From Hominiventricola filiformis (lineage in GTDB: Bacteria > Bacillota > Clostridia > Lachnospirales > Lachnospiraceae), in contig NZ_JAJEPS010000003.1 in NCBI RefSeq assembly GCF_020686965.1, forward strand, positions 62,001 through 126,000: DNA of 64,000 nt, read 5' to 3'. The position numbers and the translations under genes were made by a program. The notes beneath the pieces were generated by a model, which saw only the letters and a list, made by a program, of their open reading frames with translations, ran no database searches and was not told where the DNA came from. Of this stretch, positions 8,730 through 17,266 are shown in pieces. Within the stretch, counting starts at the first letter, position 1. Every line of letters begins with the position of its first letter.

Positions 8730-9611
8730 CTATCCCCGGGGATGTGCTTTGCTGTATTCTTTTCTTATTCCCGGCTGAAATTCCGCATAGATCTGTGTTG
8801 CAGCCACATCTGTATAGCCAAGCATCTCCTGAATAATCTGAAGACCTGCTCCGCCTGCCGCCATATGTGCTGCACAGGAATGACGAAACATTCTCGGTGT
8901 AATATCTTTATCAATTCCGGCCTTCGCCGCATAACCTTTGAGTACCTTCCAGAATCCCTGACGACTCATGGGTGCTCCTGAACAATTCAAAAACAGCAGC
9001 TTTTCCGGCCTTTTTTTCATAAAGGAATCTCTTCCTCGATCCATATATTCCAGCAGTGCCCGTCCTGCAGTACCTCCAAAGGGAATCATCCGCTCTTTTC
9101 CTTCCTCCCGGCAGATAATCCACCCAAAACGCAGATTCACATCCTCTGCTTCCAGATGCACAAGTTCACTCACCCGCATGCCAGTCGCATAAAGGAGTTC
9201 CAGCATTGCCTTGTCACGCAGACCTTTGGGATTGTCCGTCACCGGCTGGTCAAGAATATCTTCCATCTCCTGTACCGTCAGGATGCCCGGTACTTTTTTT
9301 TCCACTTTCGGAGCTTTCAGAAAGAAAGACGGATCTTCTTCCAGCACATGTTCTCTCATAAGATATTCAAAAAATGCTTTGATGGATGCAATATAACGGG
9401 AAATTGTCGCCGCCGATTTCCCAGTACACTCCATATTCAGCACAAAAGAATTCAGCAGTGTCGCACTGATCTCATCGACTGAACAGACCCCCTGATTCTT
9501 CATATAAGCTGTCATCTTGCCAAGATCTCCATGGTAAGACATCACTGTATTCCGTGATACCTTCTTCACATTCTCCAGATATCCGACAAAATGCTGTATT
9601 TCTTCGTCCAT
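8730..9611 (-). CDS. XerD-like tyrosine recombinase with altered catalytic residues
   Basis: 293 residues with an N-terminal SAM-like core-binding domain (1-95) and a C-terminal catalytic domain. Conserved are R146 (GMRVSEL), K172, R243 and the nucleophile Y275 (TQIYAEF). Two positions that are His in E. coli XerD differ: R240 replaces the first His of box II (TPRMFRH instead of TPHxxRH) and Y266 replaces the His of the LGH motif. It lies between spoIIM and the kinase fusion; in Bacillus subtilis ripX/xerD also lies near spoIIM, which supports chromosome-dimer recombinase ancestry. Whether it is fully active is uncertain. The start follows GAGGAAGTTAT. Confidence 0.82.
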   Translation of the reverse strand: MDEEIQHFVGYLENVKKVSRNTVMSYHGDLGKMTAYMKNQGVCSVDEISATLLNSFVLNMECTGKSAATISRYIASIKAFFEYLMREHVLEEDPSFFLKAPKVEKKVPGILTVQEMEDILDQPVTDNPKGLRDKAMLELLYATGMRVSELVHLEAEDVNLRFGWIICREEGKERMIPFGGTAGRALLEYMDRGRDSFMKKRPEKLLFLNCSGAPMSRQGFWKVLKGYAAKAGIDKDITPRMFRHSCAAHMAAGGAGLQIIQEMLGYTDVAATQIYAEFQPGIRKEYSKAHPRG

Positions 9612-9678
9612 ATAACTTCCTCGAGTTCCAAAAAAGATGGTTACAGTATAGCCGAGAATCTGAAAGATTTCAATATTT

Positions 9679-10236
9679 TTATACGATTTTTCCTAAAATC
9701 TGCCGTAAAATTGCCGGATTCACACAGGCCTCTGTGAGAATTCCAAATAGCAGGAAAAGTCCGCCAACAGCTCCAAGCATCAGATACTTTTTCCGATTGC
9801 TTCCACCGCAAATTACCCACAGAATCATCCATCCGAATGCCGGAAGATAAAAAAAGACCTGAGGCAGCAGACCTGCCACGCAAATCACAATTCCGCGAAA
9901 TCCAAGCTGCAGTGTAGAAATACTCAATACACTTCCCCAGATCATTCCCAATAAAAAGAGCAGGAATCCCATCCAGATCGGAGCTGCGGGGATTATGCCA
10001 GCCCCCATAAGCAACATATACTGTCCCAGCCGATATCCCGCAATATAACGGATCATCTGTACATAATCAATTCGAAAAGAAGCATACTGATTCAGAAAAT
10101 ATTCCCCAAAAATTCCGGAAAACGCAGAATCACTCTGAAGTTGTATGATTCCAATTCCTGCCAGCATACCCATGCCTGTCACCGCAAGATAAATACTGCC
10201 TCCTGCCGGATGCCTGTTTTTCTCAAATCCGTACAT
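9679..10236 (-). CDS. spoIIM: stage II sporulation protein M
   Basis: 185 residues from ATG 10236 with about five transmembrane helices, the length and topology of SpoIIM, a membrane component of the SpoIID-SpoIIM-SpoIIP peptidoglycan-remodelling machinery used in engulfment. A GTG 18 nt further upstream is open, but GGGGAGGGA ends 7 nt before this ATG. That Shine-Dalgarno sequence lies in the 3' arm of a terminator hairpin. Position next to a xerD-like gene matches other spore formers. Confidence 0.85.
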   Translation of the reverse strand: MYGFEKNRHPAGGSIYLAVTGMGMLAGIGIIQLQSDSAFSGIFGEYFLNQYASFRIDYVQMIRYIAGYRLGQYMLLMGAGIIPAAPIWMGFLLFLLGMIWGSVLSISTLQLGFRGIVICVAGLLPQVFFYLPAFGWMILWVICGGSNRKKYLMLGAVGGLFLLFGILTEACVNPAILRQILGKIV

Positions 10237-10240
10237 AAAA

Positions 10241-10281
10241 AAATCCCTCCCCACCCATTCTATGGGAGAGGAAGGATTTTT
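10241..10281 (-). terminator. terminator of proC that contains the spoIIM Shine-Dalgarno
   Basis: Two 18-nt arms (10241-10258 and 10262-10279) pair at 15 of 18 positions around a 3-nt loop. On the minus strand the stem is followed by a run of seven T, so it should terminate proC transcripts. The spoIIM ribosome binding site is inside the downstream arm and the T run is its spacer. Confidence 0.8.
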
Positions 10282-10288
10282 ATGACTG

Positions 10289-11083
10289 TCAGATTTCTAT
10301 ACATTTCTTATAGACTGCTTCACAGCCTTTGAGCACCGCATTTCGGAATCCTGTTTCCTCCAGTGCAGCCACCCCGGCAATCGTCGTTCCTGCCGGTGAG
10401 CATACCTGATCTTTCAGAACTCCCGGATGTTCGCCCGTCTCAAGTACCATGGAAGCAGCACCTTTTACCGCCTGTGCAGCAAATATGTATGCCTGTTTTC
10501 TCGGCATGCCGCACCGGACAGCACCGTCTGCAAGCGCTTCAATAAACATATAAACAAATGCCGGTGAGCTGCCGCTGGCACATACTACAGCATCCATCAG
10601 CCGCTCTTCGATATATTCTGCTTTTCCACAGGAAGAAAAAATTCTGGTCAGGACATCCAGTTCTTCATCGGTAAACTCCTCTTTCCGGCAACTGATTCCT
10701 GTCATTCCTTCACCAATCATTGCCGGAGTATTGGGCATCACCCGTACAATCCTTTTATCATTTCCAAGATTGAGTTTCAGCTGATCGATGGTTCTACCGG
10801 GTGCCAGAGAAATAATCACATGATCCGGTGTCAACATATAACGAACCGCATTCAAAACTTCCTCATAGAACTGCGGTTTAATCGCCAGTATAAGATATTT
10901 GCACCGATTTGCACATTCTGCATTAGAATCCGCATAATCAATTCCAGTTTTCTCATGTACCCTCAGCTTTGTTGCTTCTGTCTTTGCACAAAATACAAAA
11001 TCTGTCTTTGGAAACTCTTTTAAAGCACCCTGCAAAATTGCTTTTCCCATGTTGCCCATTCCGATAAAACCTATCTTTGCCAT
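10289..11083 (-). CDS. proC: pyrroline-5-carboxylate reductase
   Basis: Last step of proline synthesis: reduces 1-pyrroline-5-carboxylate with NAD(P)H. 264 residues from ATG 11083 (AAGGAG 10 nt upstream), which is the start matching the family (MAKIGFIGMGNMG, a Rossmann GxGxxG). The conserved C-terminal substrate region is present as SPAGTTIAGVAALEE near 225. In-frame sequence upstream of this ATG is not conserved and is left out. The gene ends at a strong terminator before spoIIM. Confidence 0.94.
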   Translation of the reverse strand: MAKIGFIGMGNMGKAILQGALKEFPKTDFVFCAKTEATKLRVHEKTGIDYADSNAECANRCKYLILAIKPQFYEEVLNAVRYMLTPDHVIISLAPGRTIDQLKLNLGNDKRIVRVMPNTPAMIGEGMTGISCRKEEFTDEELDVLTRIFSSCGKAEYIEERLMDAVVCASGSSPAFVYMFIEALADGAVRCGMPRKQAYIFAAQAVKGAASMVLETGEHPGVLKDQVCSPAGTTIAGVAALEETGFRNAVLKGCEAVYKKCIEI

Positions 11084-11120
11084 GATCCTGTTTCTCCTTT
11101 TCCTGCGTAAAATCACAGAA

Positions 11121-11144
11121 AGGATGCCGCAATTGCGACATCCT
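11121..11144 (-). terminator. terminator after rny
   Basis: AGGATGCCGC and its near-complement (GCGACATCCT) form a stem-loop between the rny stop and the proC start. The T-rich tail is only moderate. Confidence 0.55.
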
Positions 11145-11170
11145 CTTTGTTATCTTTTCATCTTTTGTCT

Positions 11171-12718
11171 TTACTTCGCGTAATCTGTAACTCTGCTCTC
11201 GCGAATTACATTGACCTTGATCTGACCAGGATACTCCAGTTCCGCTTCGATCTGTTTTGAGATGTCTCTCGCCAACAATACCATCTCTGCGTCATCTACC
11301 TGATCCGGAACTACCATAACACGAACCTCTCTACCTGCCTGAATAGCAAAAGATTTATCAACTCCCTTAAAGGAGTTCGCAATATCTTCCAGTTGTTTTA
11401 ATCTGTTGGTATAAGTCTCCAGTGTCTCTCTTCTCGCGCCTGGTCTTGCAGCTGAAATAGTATCTGCTGCCTGAACAATACAGGCGATCAGGGAAGTAGG
11501 CTCTACATCTCCATGATGTGATTCAACTGCGTTGATCACTGTAGCTGATTCCTTATACTTCTTACATAATTCTACACCGATCTGAATATGGGATCCTTCC
11601 ATCTCATGATCGATGGATTTACCGATATCATGTAAAAGTCCGGCTCTCTTTGCCAGACGGACATCTACGCCAATCTCTCCTGCCAGAAGTCCTGACAGCT
11701 GAGCAACTTCAATAGAATGTTTCAGCGCATTTTGTCCATAACTGCTGCGGAATTTCATACGTCCAAGCAGACGTACCAGTTCCGGATGAATTCCGTGAAC
11801 TCCGACTTCCAGAGTAGCCGCTTCGCCTTCCTCACGGATCATCGTTTCAACTTCCTTCTGGGCCTTTTCTACCATCTCCTCAATTCTTGCCGGATGGATA
11901 CGGCCATCAACAATCAGTTTCTCCAATGCGATACGGGCCACTTCCCGGCGAATCGGATCGAAACCGGACAAAATAACTGCTTCCGGTGTATCGTCAATAA
12001 TCAGATCCACACCGGTCATAGTCTCGAGAGTTCTGATATTTCTTCCCTCACGACCAATGATACGTCCCTTCATCTCGTCATTTGGAAGCTGAACTACAGA
12101 AATCGTTGTTTCAGCCACATGGTCAGCTGCACATTTCTGAATTGCGGTGACTACATAGTCCTTCGCTTTTCTTCCTGCTTCCTCTTTTGCTCTGCTTTCC
12201 AGCTCTTTTACGAGCTTCGCAGTCTCATGTTTTACATCTTCTTCAACTGTTTTTAAAAGATATTCTTTTGCCTGTTCGGAGGTAAGACCTGAGATTCGTT
12301 CCAGTTCCTGCACACGTTTTGCGGACAGCTCTTCTACTTCAGCACGTCTCTTTGCAAGATGCTCTTCCTGAGCAGCAAAGCTTGCTTCTCTGCGCTCGAT
12401 CGCCTCTGTCTTCTTATCCAGAGTTTCCTCTTTTGTAAGGACACGACGTTCATAACGCTGGAGTTCCGCTCTGCGTTCCTTGGTCTCTTTCTCTAATTCA
12501 TTTCTGGTCTTCATAGACTCTTCTTTTGCTTCCAGCATCGCTTCACGTTTCTTTGTCTCTGCTGCTTTCAGCGCTTCGTCTACGATCTCTCTTGCTCTGT
12601 CTTCCGCACTGCCGATCTTGGCTTCCACTACCTTTTTGCGATAGCCGACTGCACAAGGCCAGGTGATGACTGCGGTCAGAACAACAGCAACCAGAACTGC
12701 TATTATGATCGGAACCAT
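11171..12718 (-). CDS. rny: ribonuclease Y
   Basis: Membrane-anchored endoribonuclease that starts decay of many mRNAs in Firmicutes. About 515 residues from ATG 12718 (AGGAGG 11 nt upstream; GTG 12730 also open). Order: N-terminal transmembrane helix (VPIIIAVLVAVVLTAVI), a long charged coiled coil (about 30-200), a KH domain with GRIIGREGRNIR near 220, and an HD phosphohydrolase domain with LLHDIGKSIDHE near 360. Length is that of typical RNase Y. It is transcribed from its own promoter. Confidence 0.96.
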   Translation of the reverse strand: MVPIIIAVLVAVVLTAVITWPCAVGYRKKVVEAKIGSAEDRAREIVDEALKAAETKKREAMLEAKEESMKTRNELEKETKERRAELQRYERRVLTKEETLDKKTEAIERREASFAAQEEHLAKRRAEVEELSAKRVQELERISGLTSEQAKEYLLKTVEEDVKHETAKLVKELESRAKEEAGRKAKDYVVTAIQKCAADHVAETTISVVQLPNDEMKGRIIGREGRNIRTLETMTGVDLIIDDTPEAVILSGFDPIRREVARIALEKLIVDGRIHPARIEEMVEKAQKEVETMIREEGEAATLEVGVHGIHPELVRLLGRMKFRSSYGQNALKHSIEVAQLSGLLAGEIGVDVRLAKRAGLLHDIGKSIDHEMEGSHIQIGVELCKKYKESATVINAVESHHGDVEPTSLIACIVQAADTISAARPGARRETLETYTNRLKQLEDIANSFKGVDKSFAIQAGREVRVMVVPDQVDDAEMVLLARDISKQIEAELEYPGQIKVNVIRESRVTDYAK

Positions 12719-12771
12719 ATACAGGAGCACCTCCTTATTTAGTTTTCATTGTACATTACACAACATATTAA

Positions 12772-12800
12772 ATTTTAAACTGTTTTTACAATTGTGTCAA
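12772..12800 (-). promoter_or_regulatory. sigma-A promoter of rny
   Basis: TTGACA (12795-12800), 17-nt spacer and TAAAAT (12772-12777), about 54 nt upstream of the rny ATG on the minus strand. Confidence 0.75.
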
Positions 12801-12846
12801 GTGCTCTGTGTGTTTTTTTGTGCAACTTGTTCGCTGCATGAGTGAT

Positions 12847-13374
12847 TCACGACCAGCCGTCCGTCTCCCTCAAAACCGCCAGAACATCCCCCATTCGAAA
12901 GCCTTTCCGTAAAAGTGCGGCGATCAGTTTCCGCCTTGTTTTTTCATCTGTTATTTCCGGACGATACCCTTTTTTCTCAAGAAACCTGCGGATCAGTGGT
13001 TTCTCATCCGCAGGTTCCAGATCTTCATAAACTTTCTGAATCAGTTCCTGCGGCACCCCTTTCCGGTACTGCAGTTCCTGTTCCAACTGTCGGCGGCTCT
13101 TCTGTTCCCGCCGGTATTCAATGTAGTTTCTTACATATCGCTCATCATCAATGTAACCGTAACTTTTCACATAGGCAATGGCATCTTCCACCAGTTCCGG
13201 CGAAAACTCTGCCTGCAGGAGTTTTTCCCGGAGCTGTGCCTCCGTACGGTCCATCCGTTCCAGAATCTTGAGCGCCTTTAATCTTGCCTTACGACAATTC
13301 GAGGTCTGATCTGTCTTTGGCAGCTTCTGCTCCGGTTTCTGTCTGTCTGAATTCTTCCGGTACCGGTAATCCAT
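12847..13374 (-). CDS. recX: regulatory protein RecX
   Basis: Small helical protein that binds RecA filaments and limits their activity. 175 residues; the RecX three-helix repeats are recognisable (RKARLKALKILERMDRTE, AIAYVKSYGYIDDERY, ALLRKGFRMGDV). The only ATG that gives the whole domain is 13374, which overlaps the recA 3' end by 86 nt and has a weak ribosome binding site (GAGGG 12 nt upstream). This suggests reinitiation or coupling with recA. The exact start is uncertain. Confidence 0.88.
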   Translation of the reverse strand: MDYRYRKNSDRQKPEQKLPKTDQTSNCRKARLKALKILERMDRTEAQLREKLLQAEFSPELVEDAIAYVKSYGYIDDERYVRNYIEYRREQKSRRQLEQELQYRKGVPQELIQKVYEDLEPADEKPLIRRFLEKKGYRPEITDEKTRRKLIAALLRKGFRMGDVLAVLRETDGWS

Positions 13375-14392
13375 AATGTTCTCTGACCCTCATCTCTACT
13401 TCATCGCGAATCTCAGGATTGTCATGAAGAAACTGCTTTGCATTTTCTCTTCCCTGTCCGATCTTCGCGTCATTATATGCATACCACGCACCGCTCTTGG
13501 CAATGATCCCACATTCCGCTGCCAGATCCAGAATATCTCCGTCTGTGGAGATTCCCTTTCCAAATACAATATCGAACTCTGCCTCTTTGAAAGGCGGTGC
13601 AATCTTATTCTTTACTACTTTGACGCGGGTATGGTTACCTACCACCTCTCCACTCTGCTTCAGTGCCTCTGTACGGCGTACATCCAGACGAACAGAAGCA
13701 TAGAACTTCAATGCACGTCCGCCGGTAGTCGTCTCCGGATTACCAAACATAACGCCGATCTTCTCACGCAGCTGGTTGATAAAGATTACAATACAGTTGG
13801 TCTTGCTGACAATGGAAGTCAATTTTCTCAGTGCCTGAGACATGAGACGAGCCTGGAGACCCACATGAGAATCCCCCATGTCTCCATCAATCTCCGCCTT
13901 GGGAACCAGTGCTGCGACAGAGTCCACAATCACAATGTCTACTGCGCCGGAGCGAACCATCATCTCGGTAATCTCCAACGCCTGCTCTCCGTTGTCCGGC
14001 TGGGAAATATAGAGATTATCCACATCCACACCAATATTTTTCGCATAAACCGGATCCAGCGCATGCTCTGCGTCAATAAATCCTGCAATGCCGCCACGCT
14101 TCTGTACTTCTGCTACCATATGAAGAGCTACGGTCGTCTTACCACTGGACTCCGGTCCATAGATCTCCACAATACGTCCTTTCGGTACACCGCCTGCACC
14201 AAGCGCAATGTCAAGACTTAAGGATCCGGTTGGCACCGTCTCCACCTGCATGCGGCTGGACTGATCACCCAGTTTCATGACAGAACCTTTTCCATACTGT
14301 TTTTCAATCTGAGAAAGTGCCGCATCCAGTGCTTTTAATCTTTCTTCTTTAGCTACAGCTTTCCCATTCTGCATTTTATCTTCTTTTCCCAT
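13289..14392 (-). CDS. recA: recombinase RecA
   Basis: ATP-dependent strand-exchange protein and LexA co-protease. 367 residues. Walker A GPESSGKT is at 79-86; further conserved segments include IFINQLREKIGVMFGNPETT (loop L1/L2 region). AAGGAG precedes ATG 14392. The C-terminal tail is acidic (TGAEAAKDRSDLELS) and overlaps recX in another frame. Promoter and LexA box lie directly upstream. Confidence 0.98.
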   Translation of the reverse strand: MGKEDKMQNGKAVAKEERLKALDAALSQIEKQYGKGSVMKLGDQSSRMQVETVPTGSLSLDIALGAGGVPKGRIVEIYGPESSGKTTVALHMVAEVQKRGGIAGFIDAEHALDPVYAKNIGVDVDNLYISQPDNGEQALEITEMMVRSGAVDIVIVDSVAALVPKAEIDGDMGDSHVGLQARLMSQALRKLTSIVSKTNCIVIFINQLREKIGVMFGNPETTTGGRALKFYASVRLDVRRTEALKQSGEVVGNHTRVKVVKNKIAPPFKEAEFDIVFGKGISTDGDILDLAAECGIIAKSGAWYAYNDAKIGQGRENAKQFLHDNPEIRDEVEMRVREHYGLPVPEEFRQTETGAEAAKDRSDLELS

Positions 14393-14424
14393 GAAATATC
14401 TCCTTATAATCGAATTTCACAATA

Positions 14425-14438
14425 CGAACTTTTGTTCG
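14425..14438. promoter_or_regulatory. LexA (SOS) box of recA
   Basis: The sequence CGAAC-N4-GTTCG is a perfect match to the Gram-positive LexA consensus arms. It lies between the recA promoter and the ATG, so LexA binding would block transcription. lexA is not in this window. Confidence 0.88.
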
Positions 14439-14452
14439 ATTCCCTGTTATCT

Positions 14453-14481
14453 ATCCTATCTTATTTGCATGGGATTGTCAA
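14453..14481 (-). promoter_or_regulatory. sigma-A promoter of recA
   Basis: TTGACA (14476-14481), 17-nt spacer, TAGGAT (14453-14458). The -35 element begins only 7 nt after the asd terminator T run starts, so the two units are tightly packed. Confidence 0.8.
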
Positions 14482-14524
14482 GAAAAAAATCCTGGCGGAC
14501 AGCTTTTGACTGTCTGCCAGGATT
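14482..14524 (-). terminator. terminator of asd
   Basis: Stem arms 14488-14502 and 14510-14524 (AATCCTGGC...GCCAGGATT, one G-T pair in the middle) followed on the minus strand by seven T. Confidence 0.9.
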
Positions 14525-14536
14525 CTGCTCTGTTCT

Positions 14537-15622
14537 TTATTTCTTTGTAATATATCCTTTTGCTTTCAGCGTCTCTGCACAGAGAACCGCTCCACCAGCT
14601 GCACCACGTACCGTGTTGTGGGAAAGTCCTACGAATTTCCAGTCATAGATGCTGTCCTCGCGAAGACGTCCTACAGAGATTCCCATTCCATTCTCATAAT
14701 TGACATCCAGCTGAACCTGCGGACGATTGTCCTCCTCCATGTAACGGATGAACTGCTTCGGTGCGCTCGGAAGTCCTGCCTCCTGCGGGAATCCGCTGAA
14801 TTTCTCCAGACGGTCGATCAGTTCTTCCTTGGTCGGGTTTTTACGGAATTTTACAAATACCGCTGCGGTATGTCCGTTCAGTACCGGAACACGGATACAC
14901 TGGCAGGTGATCTTCGGCTCTTCTGCCTTTACAATCACACCATTCTCAATGTGTCCCCAGATACGAAGGGGCTCCTGCTCGGATTTTTCTTCCTCTCCGC
15001 CAATATACGGAATAATGTTTCCTACCATCTCCGGCCAGTCCTTAAAAGTCTTTCCTGCTCCGGAAATTGCCTGATAGGTCGTAGCTACTACTTCATAGGG
15101 TTCAAACTCTTTCCATGCGGTAAGAACCGGTGCATAGCTCTGAATGGAACAGTTCGGTTTTACCGCGATAAATCCACGCTTGGTTCCCAGACGCTTTTTC
15201 TGGAACTCGATGACATCAAAATGCTGCGGGTTGATCTCCGGTACTACCATCGGAACATCCGGAGTCCAGCGATGTGCGCTGTTGTTGGAGACAACCGGAG
15301 TCTCGGTCTTCGCATAAGCTTCCTCAATAGCTTTGATCTCGTCTTTGGACATATCCACTGCACTGAATACGAAATCAACGCTTGCTGCTACTTTTTCCAC
15401 TTCGTTGACATTCATAACAACGATGTTCTTCACTGCCTCCGGCATTGGAGTGTCCATTTTCCAGCGGCCTCCTACAGCTTCTTCGTATGTCTTGCCTGCG
15501 GAACGAGCACTTGCTGCAATCGTTACCACCTCAAACCACGGATGATTCTCCAGAAGGGAGATAAATCTCTGGCCTACCATACCAGTTCCACCAAGGATAC
15601 CTACTTTCAACTTTTCACTCAT
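14537..15622 (-). CDS. asd: aspartate-semialdehyde dehydrogenase
   Basis: Reduces aspartyl phosphate to aspartate semialdehyde, the branch point to lysine/diaminopimelate, threonine and methionine. 361 residues. NADP-binding GILGGTGMVGQRF at 8-20 and catalytic Cys158 in VKPNCSIQSY. Length and sequence match the archaeal/fungal-like ASADH class common in Clostridia. The gene is followed by a strong terminator and stands as a single unit. Confidence 0.95.
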   Translation of the reverse strand: MSEKLKVGILGGTGMVGQRFISLLENHPWFEVVTIAASARSAGKTYEEAVGGRWKMDTPMPEAVKNIVVMNVNEVEKVAASVDFVFSAVDMSKDEIKAIEEAYAKTETPVVSNNSAHRWTPDVPMVVPEINPQHFDVIEFQKKRLGTKRGFIAVKPNCSIQSYAPVLTAWKEFEPYEVVATTYQAISGAGKTFKDWPEMVGNIIPYIGGEEEKSEQEPLRIWGHIENGVIVKAEEPKITCQCIRVPVLNGHTAAVFVKFRKNPTKEELIDRLEKFSGFPQEAGLPSAPKQFIRYMEEDNRPQVQLDVNYENGMGISVGRLREDSIYDWKFVGLSHNTVRGAAGGAVLCAETLKAKGYITKK

Positions 15623-15752
15623 TTTCTCATTCTCCTCTTATCCTTGCACGCCGCGTGTCCGCGTATGACGTACATTTGTCATTTCTATGAAATAGTACAG
15701 GATTTTGACAAAAAAAGCAACCCTTTTTTCTTTCTTTTTCAAATTTATGACA

Positions 15753-17129
15753 CTATGCGTTCAAATACTCTTTATAGCCTGCAATGACTTTTTCCATCGC
15801 TTCCTTACCTGGTGCACCGATGGTGAGTCGGCGGTTCACACAAGTCTCCATGGAAATAGCATCATAAATATCATTTTCAAATACCGGGCTTTCTTCTCTA
15901 TACTCATCTAAAGTCAGATCATCCAGAGATTTTCCTTCTGCAATGCACCGAAGAACCAGGCGCCCTACAATTCCATGTGCATCACGGAAGGGCACACCAT
16001 GATTTACCAGATAATCAGCTGCGTCTGTGGCATTGGTAAATCCTTTCTTTGCGCTCTCATGCATACGGTCTTTGCGGAAACTGATGGTATCCATCATACC
16101 GGTAAACAGTGCAAGACAACCTTTGGTCGTGTCAATAGCATCGAATACCAGTTCTTTATCTTCCTGCATATCTTTATTGTAAGCCAGCGGAATGCCTTTC
16201 ATGGTAGTCAGAAGAGACATGAGCGCACCATAGACACGTCCGGTTTTACCACGTACCAGCTCTGCAATATCCGGATTTTTCTTCTGGGGCATAATGGAAC
16301 TTCCCGTGCTGTATCCATCGTCGATTTCTACAAACTGATACTCATTGCTGTTCCAGATAATAACTTCCTCAGAAAAACGACTCAGATGCATCATGATAGT
16401 GGACATGGCAGACAGATATTCTATGAGATAATCTCTGTCGGATACGGCGTCCATGCTGTTCTGCATCGGGCCATAGAATCCAAGCAGTTCCGCTGTATAA
16501 TCACGATCCAGCGGATAAGTAGTCCCAGCCAGCGCACCAGCGCCCAACGGACAGTAATTCATGCGCTCTGCAATGTCATGAAGTCTTGAACGGTCTCTTT
16601 TAAACATTTCAAAATAAGCGCCCATATGATGAGCCAGTGTAATGGGCTGTGCTTTCTGCAGATGGGTAAATCCCGGCATAATGGTCTCGATATTTTCTTC
16701 CATGATGCGAAGCAGAACTTTCAGAAGACCTTTTACCAGTTCATCCGTCTCTTTCACTTCATCTCTTGTATAAAGTCTCATATCCAGCGCCACTTGGTCA
16801 TTCCGGCTTCTTCCGGTATGCAGTTTCTTTCCTGCATCTCCAATCCGGTCAATGAGGTTTGCCTCCACAAAGCTGTGAATGTCCTCATATTTATCGGTAA
16901 TCTCAAGTTTTCCGGACTCTACATCAGCAAGAATACCTTCCAGTCCTTTTAAAATCTGCTCTTTCTCGTCTTCCGTCAGGATCCCCTGTTTTGCAAGCAT
17001 TTTTACATGTGCCATGCTTCCCTGAATATCCTGTTTATAAAATTTCTGATCAAATGAAATGGATGCGTTAAAACGATATACCAGCTGATCGGTCTCTTTC
17101 GTAAAACGTCCGCCCCATAACTGTGCCAT
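15753..17129 (-). CDS. argH: argininosuccinate lyase
   Basis: Last step of arginine synthesis: cleaves argininosuccinate to arginine and fumarate. 458 residues from ATG 17129 (AAAGGAAG upstream), where the family sequence MAQLWGGRF begins. Fumarase/lyase signature GSSIMPQKKNPD near 277-288 with the catalytic serine loop, and TGRSRNDQ near 105. argG is not adjacent, so argH is separately transcribed. Confidence 0.97.
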   Translation of the reverse strand: MAQLWGGRFTKETDQLVYRFNASISFDQKFYKQDIQGSMAHVKMLAKQGILTEDEKEQILKGLEGILADVESGKLEITDKYEDIHSFVEANLIDRIGDAGKKLHTGRSRNDQVALDMRLYTRDEVKETDELVKGLLKVLLRIMEENIETIMPGFTHLQKAQPITLAHHMGAYFEMFKRDRSRLHDIAERMNYCPLGAGALAGTTYPLDRDYTAELLGFYGPMQNSMDAVSDRDYLIEYLSAMSTIMMHLSRFSEEVIIWNSNEYQFVEIDDGYSTGSSIMPQKKNPDIAELVRGKTGRVYGALMSLLTTMKGIPLAYNKDMQEDKELVFDAIDTTKGCLALFTGMMDTISFRKDRMHESAKKGFTNATDAADYLVNHGVPFRDAHGIVGRLVLRCIAEGKSLDDLTLDEYREESPVFENDIYDAISMETCVNRRLTIGAPGKEAMEKVIAGYKEYLNA

Positions 17130-17170
17130 GGTCGTTCTTCCTTTCTGGTTTTTGTACAAATTGTCGTTTT

Positions 17171-17199
17171 ATTTTAACACAAAGAATTTCCATACACAA
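17171..17199 (-). promoter_or_regulatory. promoter of argH
   Basis: TTGTGT (17194-17199), 17-nt spacer, TAAAAT (17171-17176) on the minus strand, about 42 nt before the ATG. The -35 is a moderate match. Confidence 0.6.
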
Positions 17200-17201
17200 G
17201 A

Positions 17202-17234
17202 CCGGGGCATCAGACAATTGTGCTGATGCCCCGG
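17202..17234 (-). terminator. terminator-like hairpin after the FNT channel gene
   Basis: A perfect 12-bp GC-rich stem, CCGGGGCATCAG with CTGATGCCCCGG, lies between the FNT gene and argH. The following T run is poor, so efficiency is uncertain. Confidence 0.65.
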
Positions 17235-17266
17235 GTTTATATGGGATTTCAAATATAAGATAATTA

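Noticed and set aside
8731..8742. Palindrome TATCCCCGGGGATG as a terminator of the xerD-like gene
   Set aside because: The GC core leaves no loop, so it cannot fold into a normal hairpin; it also codes for the last residues of the recombinase.
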